A stretch of 64,000 nucleotides of DNA from positions 1-64,000 of the forward strand of contig JAWWAC010000008.1 in the NCBI GenBank assembly GCA_033721915.1, written 5' to 3'. The notes below the pieces were generated by a model. It searched no databases, was not told the origin of the DNA, and saw nothing but the letters and a program-made list of their open reading frames with translations. Below are positions 35,191-44,180 of the stretch, in pieces; the first letter of the stretch is position 1, and each line of letters starts with the position of its first letter. This DNA comes from REBR01 sp033721915 (GTDB taxonomy: Bacteria > Pseudomonadota > Gammaproteobacteria > Pseudomonadales > Oleiphilaceae). A program made the position numbers and the translations under genes.

Positions 35191-36246
35191 ATGCCACCAA
35201 GCTTCAATAACCGACTCTGGCGGCCGGCAAGGCTGGCGGTCATGGCCGCCCTGGCGGCTGTCTTACTGGCCGGCTGCTCCGGTTTCCACCCCATCTACAC
35301 CCCGGTGGGACAGATCATGACCGGTTACGCCGAGCGGGATGCCACCCCCTATGTGCTGGAAATGGAGGACGTGGGCATGGCCTGCTCCATGGGGGAGTCG
35401 CTGGATCCGCTGCTGTACTCCTTTTCCAGGGTCACCTCCGCGCCCAATACCACCGGCACACTGATGCAGGTGCTGGCCGGCATCTGCGGTGAGCGACAGG
35501 CCGTGCAGCAGGAGCTGCGTTACCTGAGGGCCTCTTACCAGGACAACACCAGCGAAATCCGCGATGCCCGCAGCGATATGCAGATCTGGTACGGGGCCAC
35601 CGCCAGCCGCCGCCTGATGGCCTATAACCGGGGGCTGGAAGCCTATGATTACGACCCGGATGCCAGTGAACGGATGTGCCCCGATCTGGGGGATGATCAG
35701 GACGAGCTGACGTTTCTCACGGCACTGCTCAGTGGCGCCCAGGCGGTGATGGACGATGCCAAGTCCGGCGGCCGCGCCGGTGTTTCCCGCGCCATTGCGG
35801 CCCAGGTGGAGCGTTCTGCGGGCTGCCTTGAGAATGCCAAGTGGGCCGGTATACCGGGCAATCTGCGGGCCATTATCTGGGTGCTGTTGCCGGATCTGAG
35901 CCCCGAAGAGGTGGAGGACCCCTGGAAGATCATGGCCATGAACCGTGAGACCGCCTTCAAAGGGGGATTGCGCACGGCCATTGCACTGGAGCTGGTCATG
36001 GCGGAGAACGTGGGCCGGCTGGATGTGGTGGAGTCGGCCCTGTCCTACCTGGCGGACATTGAAGACCGCTTTGAGGTCAATCCCCGCTACCGGCTGGTGG
36101 ACGAGGTGGGCATGGAAGTCTCCATGTCGGTTTCTGACCGGATCTGGACCGAACGTTATGGCCACCGCACTCCGGCCAACCGGTTCGGGCGCCTGAGCAA
36201 GGAGCCCGAACCCCGGGAAGACATCGATACCGAGGGGCTGCTGTGA
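35191..36246 (+). CDS. TRAP-associated lipoprotein L3
   Basis: The third paralogue, 351 aa. ATG at 35191 has GCAGGAG at ideal spacing and gives a signal peptide with lipobox VLLAGC, then SGFHPIYTPVGQ. The conserved cysteines (MAC, GIC, MCP and GCL contexts), GGRAGVSR and the terminal IDTEGLL are retained. It diverges from L1/L2 in the region before the C-terminus (LSYLADIEDRFEV). It is followed by two solute-binding proteins, S2 and S3, so this second unit has two lipoproteins for two binding proteins and one permease. Confidence 0.8.
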   Translation: MPPSFNNRLWRPARLAVMAALAAVLLAGCSGFHPIYTPVGQIMTGYAERDATPYVLEMEDVGMACSMGESLDPLLYSFSRVTSAPNTTGTLMQVLAGICGERQAVQQELRYLRASYQDNTSEIRDARSDMQIWYGATASRRLMAYNRGLEAYDYDPDASERMCPDLGDDQDELTFLTALLSGAQAVMDDAKSGGRAGVSRAIAAQVERSAGCLENAKWAGIPGNLRAIIWVLLPDLSPEEVEDPWKIMAMNRETAFKGGLRTAIALELVMAENVGRLDVVESALSYLADIEDRFEVNPRYRLVDEVGMEVSMSVSDRIWTERYGHRTPANRFGRLSKEPEPREDIDTEGLL

Positions 36247-36365
36247 CTGGCCTTTATGGCCCTGTGTTCAGGCCGTCTGTCCACTAGTGTCCATGTCTCC
36301 CTGAAGAGCTCGCAACAAAAACAAGTCATGCCAAGCCCCGGAGGGGTATCAAGGAGAACACCGTT

Positions 36366-37409
36366 ATGCGAATGCCCACCCTGGCCAGTCTTGCCCTGGC
36401 CGCTGCACTGTCACTGACCGGGCCGGCCCAGGCCGAAGAGAATGAGAAGCCCATTGATGTCTGCGTGTTTGATCTGATCGGTGCTGCAGGGGACCAGTAC
36501 CGGCTGATGCAGGATTACGCACTGATGATGCGCGAACAGGGCATCCGTCTGAATCTCAAGCCCTACACCGATGAAAGCGTTGCACTGGCCGAGTTTTCCG
36601 CCGGCGAGTGCGATGTGCTGGGTGCCACCCACCTGAGAACCATCCGCTTCAACCGCTTTGCCGGCACACTGGGAGCGGTGGGGGCCATTCCCTCCTACAA
36701 AGAGCTGGAGACCGTGCTGGCGGTACTGGCAACCGAGGCCGCCGCCAAGCATCTGAACGGCGATGAATACGATGTGGTGGGCATTTTCCCCGCCGGCGCT
36801 GCCTACCTCTTTATTACAGACCGCACCATGGACCGGGTGGAGGATCTGGCCGGCAAAAGGATTGCCACGCTGGATTACATGCCGGACGCCATCCATATGG
36901 TGAACTACGTGGGGGCCACCGTGGAGCCCTCGGACATCACCAACTTCGGTGGCAAGTTCAACAACCGCTCCGTGGATGCCGCCTATGCCCCCGCCTTTGC
37001 CTACGAGGCGCTGGAGCTGTACCGGGGCGTTCGTGACGACGGCGGCATCGTGCGTTACCCCCTGGGGCAGCTCACCGGGCAGCTGATTGCCCGGGCCGAT
37101 GTGTTCAACGATGAGCAGGCTCAGAAGGCCCGTGAGGTGGCCTTTTCCCTGTATAACGAGATCATGGATCTGGTGCTGCAGTTTGAGGCGGACATTCCGG
37201 AGGATGTCTGGGTGGATATCCCCGAAGGAGATATTGACGAATATCAGGAAATGTTCCGCCAGAACCGGATACAGCTGCGGGATGGTGTGGACAGTGACGG
37301 TAACGACATTGCCAAGGTCTATCACCCGGAAATGCTGACACTGTTGCGCCGTGTGCGCTGCCGTGAAACCCCCTCCGCCTCGGAGTGCACCGCCCCGGAC
37401 CGGGAATAA
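36366..37409 (+). CDS. Periplasmic solute-binding protein S2
   Basis: A 347-aa exported paralogue of S1 (signal peptide to about GPAQA). The NFGGKFNNRSVDAAYAPA block and the four cysteines, including the C-terminal RCRETPSASEC pair, are kept. It differs at a spot that is otherwise constant: S1 and S3 have ATD(L/I)RTRRFNRF, S2 has ATHLRTIRFNRF. An acid is thus replaced by His and an Arg by Ile, which could change ligand preference. AAGGAG precedes the ATG. It lies 119 nt after L3 and 207 nt before S3. Confidence 0.85.
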   Translation: MRMPTLASLALAAALSLTGPAQAEENEKPIDVCVFDLIGAAGDQYRLMQDYALMMREQGIRLNLKPYTDESVALAEFSAGECDVLGATHLRTIRFNRFAGTLGAVGAIPSYKELETVLAVLATEAAAKHLNGDEYDVVGIFPAGAAYLFITDRTMDRVEDLAGKRIATLDYMPDAIHMVNYVGATVEPSDITNFGGKFNNRSVDAAYAPAFAYEALELYRGVRDDGGIVRYPLGQLTGQLIARADVFNDEQAQKAREVAFSLYNEIMDLVLQFEADIPEDVWVDIPEGDIDEYQEMFRQNRIQLRDGVDSDGNDIAKVYHPEMLTLLRRVRCRETPSASECTAPDRE

Positions 37410-37616
37410 TCCGGGCAATGGGGCTCATTGTGAACGGGCCATTGAAACAGACACAGAAGGTCCTGATAGGCTGGTGACTGGTTGTGACAGGGAGCGTCAC
37501 AGCGAGAGCGAGGGTCACAGGGGGTTGAAGTGTCATCCGCCCGGCATCAACTGAATCAACACTCGCAGCAGTTCAAGGCTCATCACGGATTGAATCACTG
37601 CAACAGGAGATCGAGT

Positions 37617-38672
37617 ATGGGACTTCCTTCACTGGCGACCCTGGCCCTGACCGGCGCCCTGTCACTGATCGCCTTCACGGGCTCCACACTGGCTCAGGCC
37701 CAGAGCGACAAGGGCATTGATACCTGCGTTTTCGACATCATCGGCTCCGCCGGAGACCAGTACCAGTTTATGCAGGACTACGCACTGCGCCTGCGCGAGC
37801 ACGGTCTGGAACTCAACCTCAAACCCTACACGGACGAAGGCGTGGCCCTGGCGGACTTCTCCGCCGGCAAGTGCGATATTCTCGCCGCCACGGATATCCG
37901 CACCCGGCGATTCAACCGCTTTGCCGGCACCATTGGTGCCGTGGGCGCCATCCCCTCCTATGACGAACTGGAAACCGTGCTGGCGGTGCTGGCCAGTGAA
38001 AAGGCCGCCGATTACCTGTCTGGCAATGGCTACCATGTCATGGGGGTCTTCCCCATGGGGGCGGGGTATCTCTTCGTCACGGACCGGTCCATGGACACGG
38101 TGGAGGATCTCGCCGGCAAACGCATCGCGGCACTGAATTACCACCCGGATGCCATCCATATGATCAATTACGTGGGGGCCAGCGTGGAGCCCTCAGACAT
38201 CACCAACTTTGGCGGCAAGTTCAACAACCGCTCTGTGGATGCCGCCTATGCACCGGCCATGGCCTACGAGGCGCTGGAGCTGTACCGGGGCGTTCGCGAT
38301 GACGGTGGCATCGTGCGTTATCCACTGGGCCAGCTGACGGCACAGATAATCGCCAGGGACGAAGTCATTGACAAAGAGATGGCCCTGAAAGCCAGGAAAG
38401 TGGCTTTTGATATGTTCGATGACGCCATGGAAATCGTGAAGTCCTTTGAGGAGAAGATTCCGGAAGAGGTCTGGATCGATATTCCGGATTCAGACATCGA
38501 CGAGTATCAGGAAATGTTCCGGCAAAACCGGATTCAGCTGCGGGACGGCGTGGACAGTGAAGGCAAAAAAGTGCCCCAGGTGTACCACGGGGAGATGCTG
38601 ACACTGCTGCGCAAAGTGCGCTGCCGCGAGAATCCCGATGCGTCGGAATGCACCGCACCGGACCGGGAGTAA
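37617..38672 (+). CDS. Periplasmic solute-binding protein S3
   Basis: A 351-aa exported paralogue. The ATG at 37617 has CAGGAG upstream and yields a clean signal peptide (ALTGALSLIAFTGSTLAQA); the open frame extends further upstream without coding character. It carries the same DTCVFDIIG start, TDIRTRRFNRF, NFGGKFNNRSVDAAYAP block and C-terminal CRENPDASEC pair as S1. It is closest in position to P2 (42 nt), so it is the most likely main partner of P2. There is no intercistronic hairpin comparable to that after S1. Confidence 0.86.
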   Translation: MGLPSLATLALTGALSLIAFTGSTLAQAQSDKGIDTCVFDIIGSAGDQYQFMQDYALRLREHGLELNLKPYTDEGVALADFSAGKCDILAATDIRTRRFNRFAGTIGAVGAIPSYDELETVLAVLASEKAADYLSGNGYHVMGVFPMGAGYLFVTDRSMDTVEDLAGKRIAALNYHPDAIHMINYVGASVEPSDITNFGGKFNNRSVDAAYAPAMAYEALELYRGVRDDGGIVRYPLGQLTAQIIARDEVIDKEMALKARKVAFDMFDDAMEIVKSFEEKIPEEVWIDIPDSDIDEYQEMFRQNRIQLRDGVDSEGKKVPQVYHGEMLTLLRKVRCRENPDASECTAPDRE

Positions 38673-38714
38673 GGGGACTGTAACCGGCCATTTTCCTGAG
38701 TCATCGAGGCTGTC

Positions 38715-40784
38715 ATGGTGGAGACAGGTCACACAGGAGCACTGGCGCAGCCCCACTGGGGGCAGCGGCTGCATGGCCTGATCGTCGTGCTGCTGCTGCT
38801 CGTGGTGCTGATGCTGGGACTGGGAAGCTCGCTCCATGCCCGGATGCTGTCACTGGGTGAGCAGATCTGGCCCAGCTACTACACACTGAACCCCTGGGCC
38901 AGTGAGCCGGACTGCCGGACCGATGTGGACATCGAGAAGCGGGTCCGGGAAGAGCTGGCCCGAGAGGAGGAAGACCCATTCGGTCTGGGTGGTGGCGGTG
39001 ATCCCGACGAGGACGCCCTACGGCGCTCCATTGAGCGCAACCTGGAGCGTTGCCAGAGAGAGCATCAGCGCTTTGAGCAACAGCAGGCGCGCATCACCCC
39101 TGTGCTGGTGGCCTACAAACGTGTTGAACGGGCCATGGGAACCTGGCTGACGGACAACCTGATACTGGCCACCTACCTCTTTATCACACTGGTGGGCGTG
39201 GGTGCCGGCACGGCGGCGTTCAGCAACCACCACATCGCACTGAGGCCGCCCACCACAAGGCTGGAGTGGCGTATTGCCCAGGGCGCTCAGCTGCTGGTGA
39301 ACGGTCTTCTGCTGTCGGCCCTGTACCAGTACCGGGGCAATATCGGCAGTATTCCGGAAACCGAGGCGGTGCAGTCCGTGCAGCGGTTCTGGATGATCGT
39401 CTTCAGCCTTCTGATGCTGATCAACCTGTTCCGTCTCTGGCGGATACCGGTGGATCTGCCACAGGGCCCCTTCAGGCTGACCAGCATCCTGGTGCCGCCC
39501 CTTTACTGCTTTATGGGGGTGGCCGGCTTTGTCTACTTCAGCGGCCTGGGCAATCTGTTTCTGCCGGAGTTTCCAGTGAACTGGCGCACGGCGGGCCTGG
39601 GGGTGTACCTGAACCAGCTCACCGGCCATGCCAGCCTGTTTATCAATATCGGGCTCTATGTCTTCGTGGGCATGATGCTCAAGCAGACCACCATCCCGGA
39701 CCGTCTGCTCAAGGCCATTCAGCCCTGGCAGCTGCCTCCGGCGGCACTGGCCTCACTGGTCATTTTTGTCACGGCCTTTCCCACCGCCTTCACCGGTGCC
39801 TCCGGCATTTTCATACTGGCGGTGGGTGGCACCGTGTACGACGAGCTGCGCCGTGCCGGGGCCGGCCGCCAGCTGTCACTGGCCACCACGGCCATGTCCG
39901 GCAGCCTGGGTGTGGTGCTCAACCCCTGTCTGCTGATTGTGGTGGTCTCGGCTCTGAACCGGGAAGTGACCACGGTGGAGCTGTATAACGTGGGCCTCTG
40001 GGTTTTTCTTTTCACGGCCTGCCTGTTTACCTTTGCGGTCTCCCTGAGTGAAGGCCGGTTTCGCCCAAGGGCCCCTGACAGAAGACAGGCAACCCGGGAG
40101 TGCCTGGCCGCACTCAGGGCGCTGATTCCCTATGCATTGCTGATTGCCGCGGTGGTGCTGTTTTTCCGCTGGATACTGGGCATCGGCTTCAGTGAGCACA
40201 CGGCCCCCATGGTGCTGCCCATTATCATGATGGCACTGGTGATGATGGACTCACGCAAGGGCCTTAAGCGCCTTCCGGACTGGGGGCGGCGCATTGCCGT
40301 GGCCGCCAGTGAGTCCGCCGTCCACGCCGGGGCCCTGCTGACACTGATCGGGCTGTCCATGTCCGTGGGGGGCATACTGGAGCGGACCGATCTGGTCTCA
40401 ATGATCTTTCCCTCGGAGGCCGCCTCGGTGTGGCTGGTCATGCTGGCCATGGTGGTGATGCTGACCATCATTGGCATGTTCATGGACCCCTTTGCCGCCG
40501 TGGTGCTGGTCTCCGCCACCATCGCCCAGCCGGCCCAGGGCATGGGGGTGGACCCGCTGCATTTCTGGATTGTCACACTGGTGGCCTTTGAGCTGGGTTA
40601 TCTGACCCCGCCGGTGGCTTTGAATCATCTGCTCACCCGGCAGGTGGTGGGCGCAAGGGAGGCGCTGGTGCCCGGTGAGGGCAACTTTTACCGCCGTTAC
40701 CAGCGCCTTCTGATGCCGCTGATGATCATGGGCAGCACACTGCTGCTGGTGGGTTTTGTGCCACTGCTGTTTTATGGCGGCTGA
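38715..40784 (+). CDS. Fused TRAP permease P2 (DctQ-DctM)
   Basis: A 689-aa paralogue of P1 with the same layout: TM1, an acidic loop containing Cys67 and Cys113, three more DctQ-like helices and a complete DctM region. From about FINIGLYVFVGMML through the GASG signature and beyond, the two permeases are nearly identical over more than 100 residues; divergence concentrates in the N-terminal loop and the DctQ helices. This pattern fits duplication followed by change at the part that could dock the binding protein or lipoprotein. The start ATG aligns with that chosen for P1. An ATCCTGAT/ATCAGGAT hairpin without T tract follows the stop. Confidence 0.9.
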   Translation: MVETGHTGALAQPHWGQRLHGLIVVLLLLVVLMLGLGSSLHARMLSLGEQIWPSYYTLNPWASEPDCRTDVDIEKRVREELAREEEDPFGLGGGGDPDEDALRRSIERNLERCQREHQRFEQQQARITPVLVAYKRVERAMGTWLTDNLILATYLFITLVGVGAGTAAFSNHHIALRPPTTRLEWRIAQGAQLLVNGLLLSALYQYRGNIGSIPETEAVQSVQRFWMIVFSLLMLINLFRLWRIPVDLPQGPFRLTSILVPPLYCFMGVAGFVYFSGLGNLFLPEFPVNWRTAGLGVYLNQLTGHASLFINIGLYVFVGMMLKQTTIPDRLLKAIQPWQLPPAALASLVIFVTAFPTAFTGASGIFILAVGGTVYDELRRAGAGRQLSLATTAMSGSLGVVLNPCLLIVVVSALNREVTTVELYNVGLWVFLFTACLFTFAVSLSEGRFRPRAPDRRQATRECLAALRALIPYALLIAAVVLFFRWILGIGFSEHTAPMVLPIIMMALVMMDSRKGLKRLPDWGRRIAVAASESAVHAGALLTLIGLSMSVGGILERTDLVSMIFPSEAASVWLVMLAMVVMLTIIGMFMDPFAAVVLVSATIAQPAQGMGVDPLHFWIVTLVAFELGYLTPPVALNHLLTRQVVGAREALVPGEGNFYRRYQRLLMPLMIMGSTLLLVGFVPLLFYGG

Positions 40785-40902
40785 ATCCTGATAGCAAAAA
40801 ATGACACGATCAGGATCTAAAAGCCCCGGTGAATCGTTAGAATGGTCAATAGAGACATTTTGAGCCTGGTATTCGATCCGGGAGCGATTCAGGTCAGAGG
40901 CC

Positions 40903-43473
40903 GTGCCAGTGATTTTCAACCAGTATGTCATTCCCTTGGGGGTCAGAGGGAGAGTACCCCATATTCTGCTTTGCGGGTTCTTTGTGCTGTTGACCGCTTG
41001 TGGCAGTGGCGGCGACTCCGCACTGGAGGCGCCCTTTCTCAGTGGCACCATTACCCTGGAGCAGGGCACCCGTGTGGACCAGGACACGGCACTGGTCATT
41101 CTGCAAGGGGAGGGACTGGCGGCCGATCCCCAGAGCCCGGCACTGCCGGGGAATGTGCTGCTGGGTGGCTTTGTCAGCCATCAACAGGGCCGCTATAACG
41201 AGAACTTCGTCTACCCCCAGGACAGCAGTGACACGCTGCGTCTGTCACTGAGTGCCGGTCAGTCTGTCAGCCTGCAGCTGTTCAACTCACTGGACAGCAG
41301 TGCGATCAATGTCCGCACCCGGTTGCTGCTCAATGGTACGACAGTGGATGAGACGGCGGCGGAGGACAGGGACAGCCCGGAACGTCTGCTGACCGCCCAG
41401 GAAAGTGGCGAGCATCTGCTGGAGATCCGTGTGCCGGACTCAGGCCCGCCGGTGCGTTATCTGGTCAGCACCGCATCGGAATCCATCAGTGACGGGATGA
41501 CCCAGCTGACCGGGGATTTCCTCCCCGGTGAGGCGCTGATCACTCTGAATAAGCCGGAGCCCGGGCAACTGCGGATTGCCTCCGACGCCATGCCCCAGTC
41601 CGTCTCGGAATCCGTTTCACTGGGCGGACGACACCACCGGGTACGCATGCCTTCCCCACTGAGCCCGGGTAATGCGACAGACGCCCTGTCCACGGCGGTC
41701 GCCACGGTGCCGGACAAGGTGGCCACACTGGAGTGGATCCGAGAGCTGCAGCAGGATCCGGCTGTCCAATCCGCCTCTCCCAACTACCGGGTGTATCCCA
41801 TGGTGGATCCGAGGGGGCAGAGCGACTACGAGCTGCAAAGCTGGCATTATCAGCTCAGCGGCCTGGAAGAGGCCTGGAATGATGGATTCAGTGGCGAGAA
41901 TGCGGTCAGCCAGCAGCGAATCCGTGTGGCGGTTCTGGACACCGGTCTCTATTCCCCCAATAACGGGGGGCGCTGGCACCAGGAACTGGACCCCAATATT
42001 AATTGTGATTCCGGGAGCAACCTTGGGTGCTTCAACGCCACTGACCCGAATACCCCCCCCATTGATGACAACCTCAGCCTGCTGCACGGTACCCATGTAT
42101 CAGGTACTGTGGCCGCGGATGTGGACAATACCACCCAGTTTGGCGGTGTGGCCTTCCGGTCACGGCTGATTCCGGTCAAGGTGCTCGATTCGGAAGGGGG
42201 GGCACTTTCCGACGTGGTCAGGGGGGTGCTATGGGTACTGAATGAAGGCGGCACTCCCAGGGCGGATATCATCAACCTCAGCCTGGGTGGCACCGGTAAC
42301 TCCCCCACTCTGGAGCAGGCGCTGATCGACGCCCGCCAGGCCGGCATTCTGGTCACCGCCGCCGCCGGCAATGAGTCCAGCCGCCGTCGCATTTTTCCCG
42401 CCGCCTACGACTCGGTCCTGTCCGTGGGGGCCGTGAACTGCAATGGCAATCTTTCAAACTTCTCCAACTTTGGCTTCTGGCTGGACCTGGTGGCCCCGGG
42501 GGGGGGTGCCGGTTGCAGCGGCAATGATGGCTTTGTCTGGAGTGCGGCTTTTATCGATGGTCAGGAAACCATCGGCGGTTTACAGGGCACCTCCATGGCG
42601 AGTCCTCACGTGGCCGGTATCCTGGCACTGCTGCTGGAGCGGGCGGACCTGTCACGGCGGACACTGCTGCCACCCATAGTGGATGCGCTGGTGCGTGAAC
42701 AGCGGCTGGTCTCGGCCCAGGACGCGGCCTTCAGTGAGCTGCTGGGTTACGGGCTGGTGGACGCCAGTAAGCTCGATGGCCTGGGTGACATCGCCGAGCT
42801 GTCGGTGCTGGCTCCGGACCGGCGACGGGTGGTTTTTGCCGCGGATGAAACCGGGCAGTCACTGACACTGACCGCCCGTGGCCGCAACCCGGACCAGGTG
42901 CACAGTGTGTCCGTGGTGGACGCCAATAACGATCCCTGGCTGTCGGTGATGGACCAGGGGAATGGCAGCTACCGGATCCTGCTGGACCGCAATCAGCTCC
43001 CGGACAGCAGCCGCGCTGCCCGTGGCGACCTGAGAATCCGTTACACCAGCGATGGCCAGGAGCAGGCGTTTCTGCTGCCGGTGAGCGTGCTGCCACCCAG
43101 CGATGAGAATCAGCGCAGTGCCGGCGTGCATTTTGTGCAGCTGATTCCGGTGGACAGCAACGGCGAGCGCACCGATGAGGCGGTGATCGAGCAGGAGGTG
43201 GCGGTAGAGAACGGGCGTTATGAGTTCCGTTTCGACCCCAGGGACATTCCCCCCGGGGATTACCTGCTGATTGCCGGCTCCGACCTGGATAACAACGGGT
43301 TTTTCTGCAATGCCGGAGAGGCCTGCGCCCGCTTCCCCGACACGGAAGAGTTCGCCCCGATCACCATCAACGCCGACACCCGCCGGGATCTGACACTGGA
43401 GAGCAAATACCGCTTGCCCTTCAGCCCTTCTTCCGGCGAAGCTGTGGCGGGTTACCGGGTTCAGGGCCGCTGA
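40903..43473 (+). CDS. Lipoprotein subtilisin-like serine protease (S8)
   Basis: An 856-aa exported protease with lipobox LLTAC. After an N-terminal domain (about 35-200) and an inhibitor-like segment ending DPAVQSASPNY, the S8 domain has the triad Asp346 (AVLDTG), His395 (LHGTHVSG) and Ser564 (GTSMASPHVAG). The C-terminal third (about 640-856) is beta-rich with repeats resembling accessory domains. The predicted role is surface or periplasmic proteolysis, tethered by its lipid. A GTG start at 40903 has AGAGG upstream. The next gene encodes a PrcB-domain lipoprotein, echoing the PrcB-PrtP dentilisin complex of Treponema. Confidence 0.9.
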   Translation: MPVIFNQYVIPLGVRGRVPHILLCGFFVLLTACGSGGDSALEAPFLSGTITLEQGTRVDQDTALVILQGEGLAADPQSPALPGNVLLGGFVSHQQGRYNENFVYPQDSSDTLRLSLSAGQSVSLQLFNSLDSSAINVRTRLLLNGTTVDETAAEDRDSPERLLTAQESGEHLLEIRVPDSGPPVRYLVSTASESISDGMTQLTGDFLPGEALITLNKPEPGQLRIASDAMPQSVSESVSLGGRHHRVRMPSPLSPGNATDALSTAVATVPDKVATLEWIRELQQDPAVQSASPNYRVYPMVDPRGQSDYELQSWHYQLSGLEEAWNDGFSGENAVSQQRIRVAVLDTGLYSPNNGGRWHQELDPNINCDSGSNLGCFNATDPNTPPIDDNLSLLHGTHVSGTVAADVDNTTQFGGVAFRSRLIPVKVLDSEGGALSDVVRGVLWVLNEGGTPRADIINLSLGGTGNSPTLEQALIDARQAGILVTAAAGNESSRRRIFPAAYDSVLSVGAVNCNGNLSNFSNFGFWLDLVAPGGGAGCSGNDGFVWSAAFIDGQETIGGLQGTSMASPHVAGILALLLERADLSRRTLLPPIVDALVREQRLVSAQDAAFSELLGYGLVDASKLDGLGDIAELSVLAPDRRRVVFAADETGQSLTLTARGRNPDQVHSVSVVDANNDPWLSVMDQGNGSYRILLDRNQLPDSSRAARGDLRIRYTSDGQEQAFLLPVSVLPPSDENQRSAGVHFVQLIPVDSNGERTDEAVIEQEVAVENGRYEFRFDPRDIPPGDYLLIAGSDLDNNGFFCNAGEACARFPDTEEFAPITINADTRRDLTLESKYRLPFSPSSGEAVAGYRVQGR

Positions 43474-43531
43474 AGGGCCTGTTCCGACCCTGGCGGTCAC
43501 CCCCATACCGCTCAACAGGTGGAGAGACACA

Positions 43532-44014
43532 ATGGCAAGAATCCCCCGGGTAACAATGACACTCATGGCCTCTCTGCTGCTGGGGGCCTGCCAGTTTTTT
43601 CAGGGTCCGGCCCACGGTGCCGCCGGCAAGGTGCAGTCACTGGGCCAGGCCAGCCACTGTGGCTATAACAGCCCGCAACTGGTGCTTCTGCGCAAAGGCG
43701 ATTCACTGCCGGCCTTGCGCGGTAAACTGAGGGAGACCCTGAACGCGACCCTGGAAGAAGGCCACCTGGTCCTGCTGGTGGCACTGGGTGAACGACCCAC
43801 CCCCGGTTACGGGGCCGAGCTGGACCGGGTGGAGGTGGTCTCGGGGGACCGCCTGAGCCTGCACCTCAATGCCAGCAAGCCCGAGGAGGGCAGTCTGCTG
43901 GCCCAGGTGATCACCACCCCCTGCCTGGCCCTGTCACTCCCCGAAGGGGGCTGGAGTGCGTTGACAGTGGAGCTCCCGGTCAAGGGCTTCCCGATTACCC
44001 GGCCACATCCCTGA
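43532..44014 (+). CDS. Lipoprotein with PrcB-like protease-complex domain
   Basis: A 160-aa lipoprotein (lipobox LLGAC, Cys20). The C-terminal half reads RPTPGYGAELDRVEVVSGD and then LLAQVITTPCLALSLPE, the pattern of the PrcB_C domain first defined in the dentilisin operon of Treponema denticola, where PrcB binds the subtilisin-like PrtP. Two cysteines (SHCGYN and TTPCLA) could form a disulfide. Its position 58 nt after the S8 lipoprotein suggests it binds or matures that protease. Domain recognition is by eye, without a profile search. Confidence 0.75.
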   Translation: MARIPRVTMTLMASLLLGACQFFQGPAHGAAGKVQSLGQASHCGYNSPQLVLLRKGDSLPALRGKLRETLNATLEEGHLVLLVALGERPTPGYGAELDRVEVVSGDRLSLHLNASKPEEGSLLAQVITTPCLALSLPEGGWSALTVELPVKGFPITRPHP

Positions 44015-44180
44015 CCCGGGTCTGGCCTCAGGGCCAGTTATGGCTTTAAAGGCCGGCCCGGTCATTTCCGAACCCTGTCGGGGGTTCTGGAGTCCGTGAC
44101 GGGCTGGTTCAGGGGCGGCGCAAAGTCTGCTACATTAGGCTCTTTCCGCAACCGTCCATTCGCGCAGGAAATGCCCCTTC

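Noticed and set aside
29430..36246. Direct assignment of L1-L3 as TatT
   Set aside because: The context and lipoprotein nature fit, but I could not recognise the family's motifs, so it is left as analogy only.
37409..37616. Short repeats (GTCACAG units) between S2 and S3 as a CRISPR-like or repeat array
   Set aside because: Only a few irregular short copies with no constant spacing.
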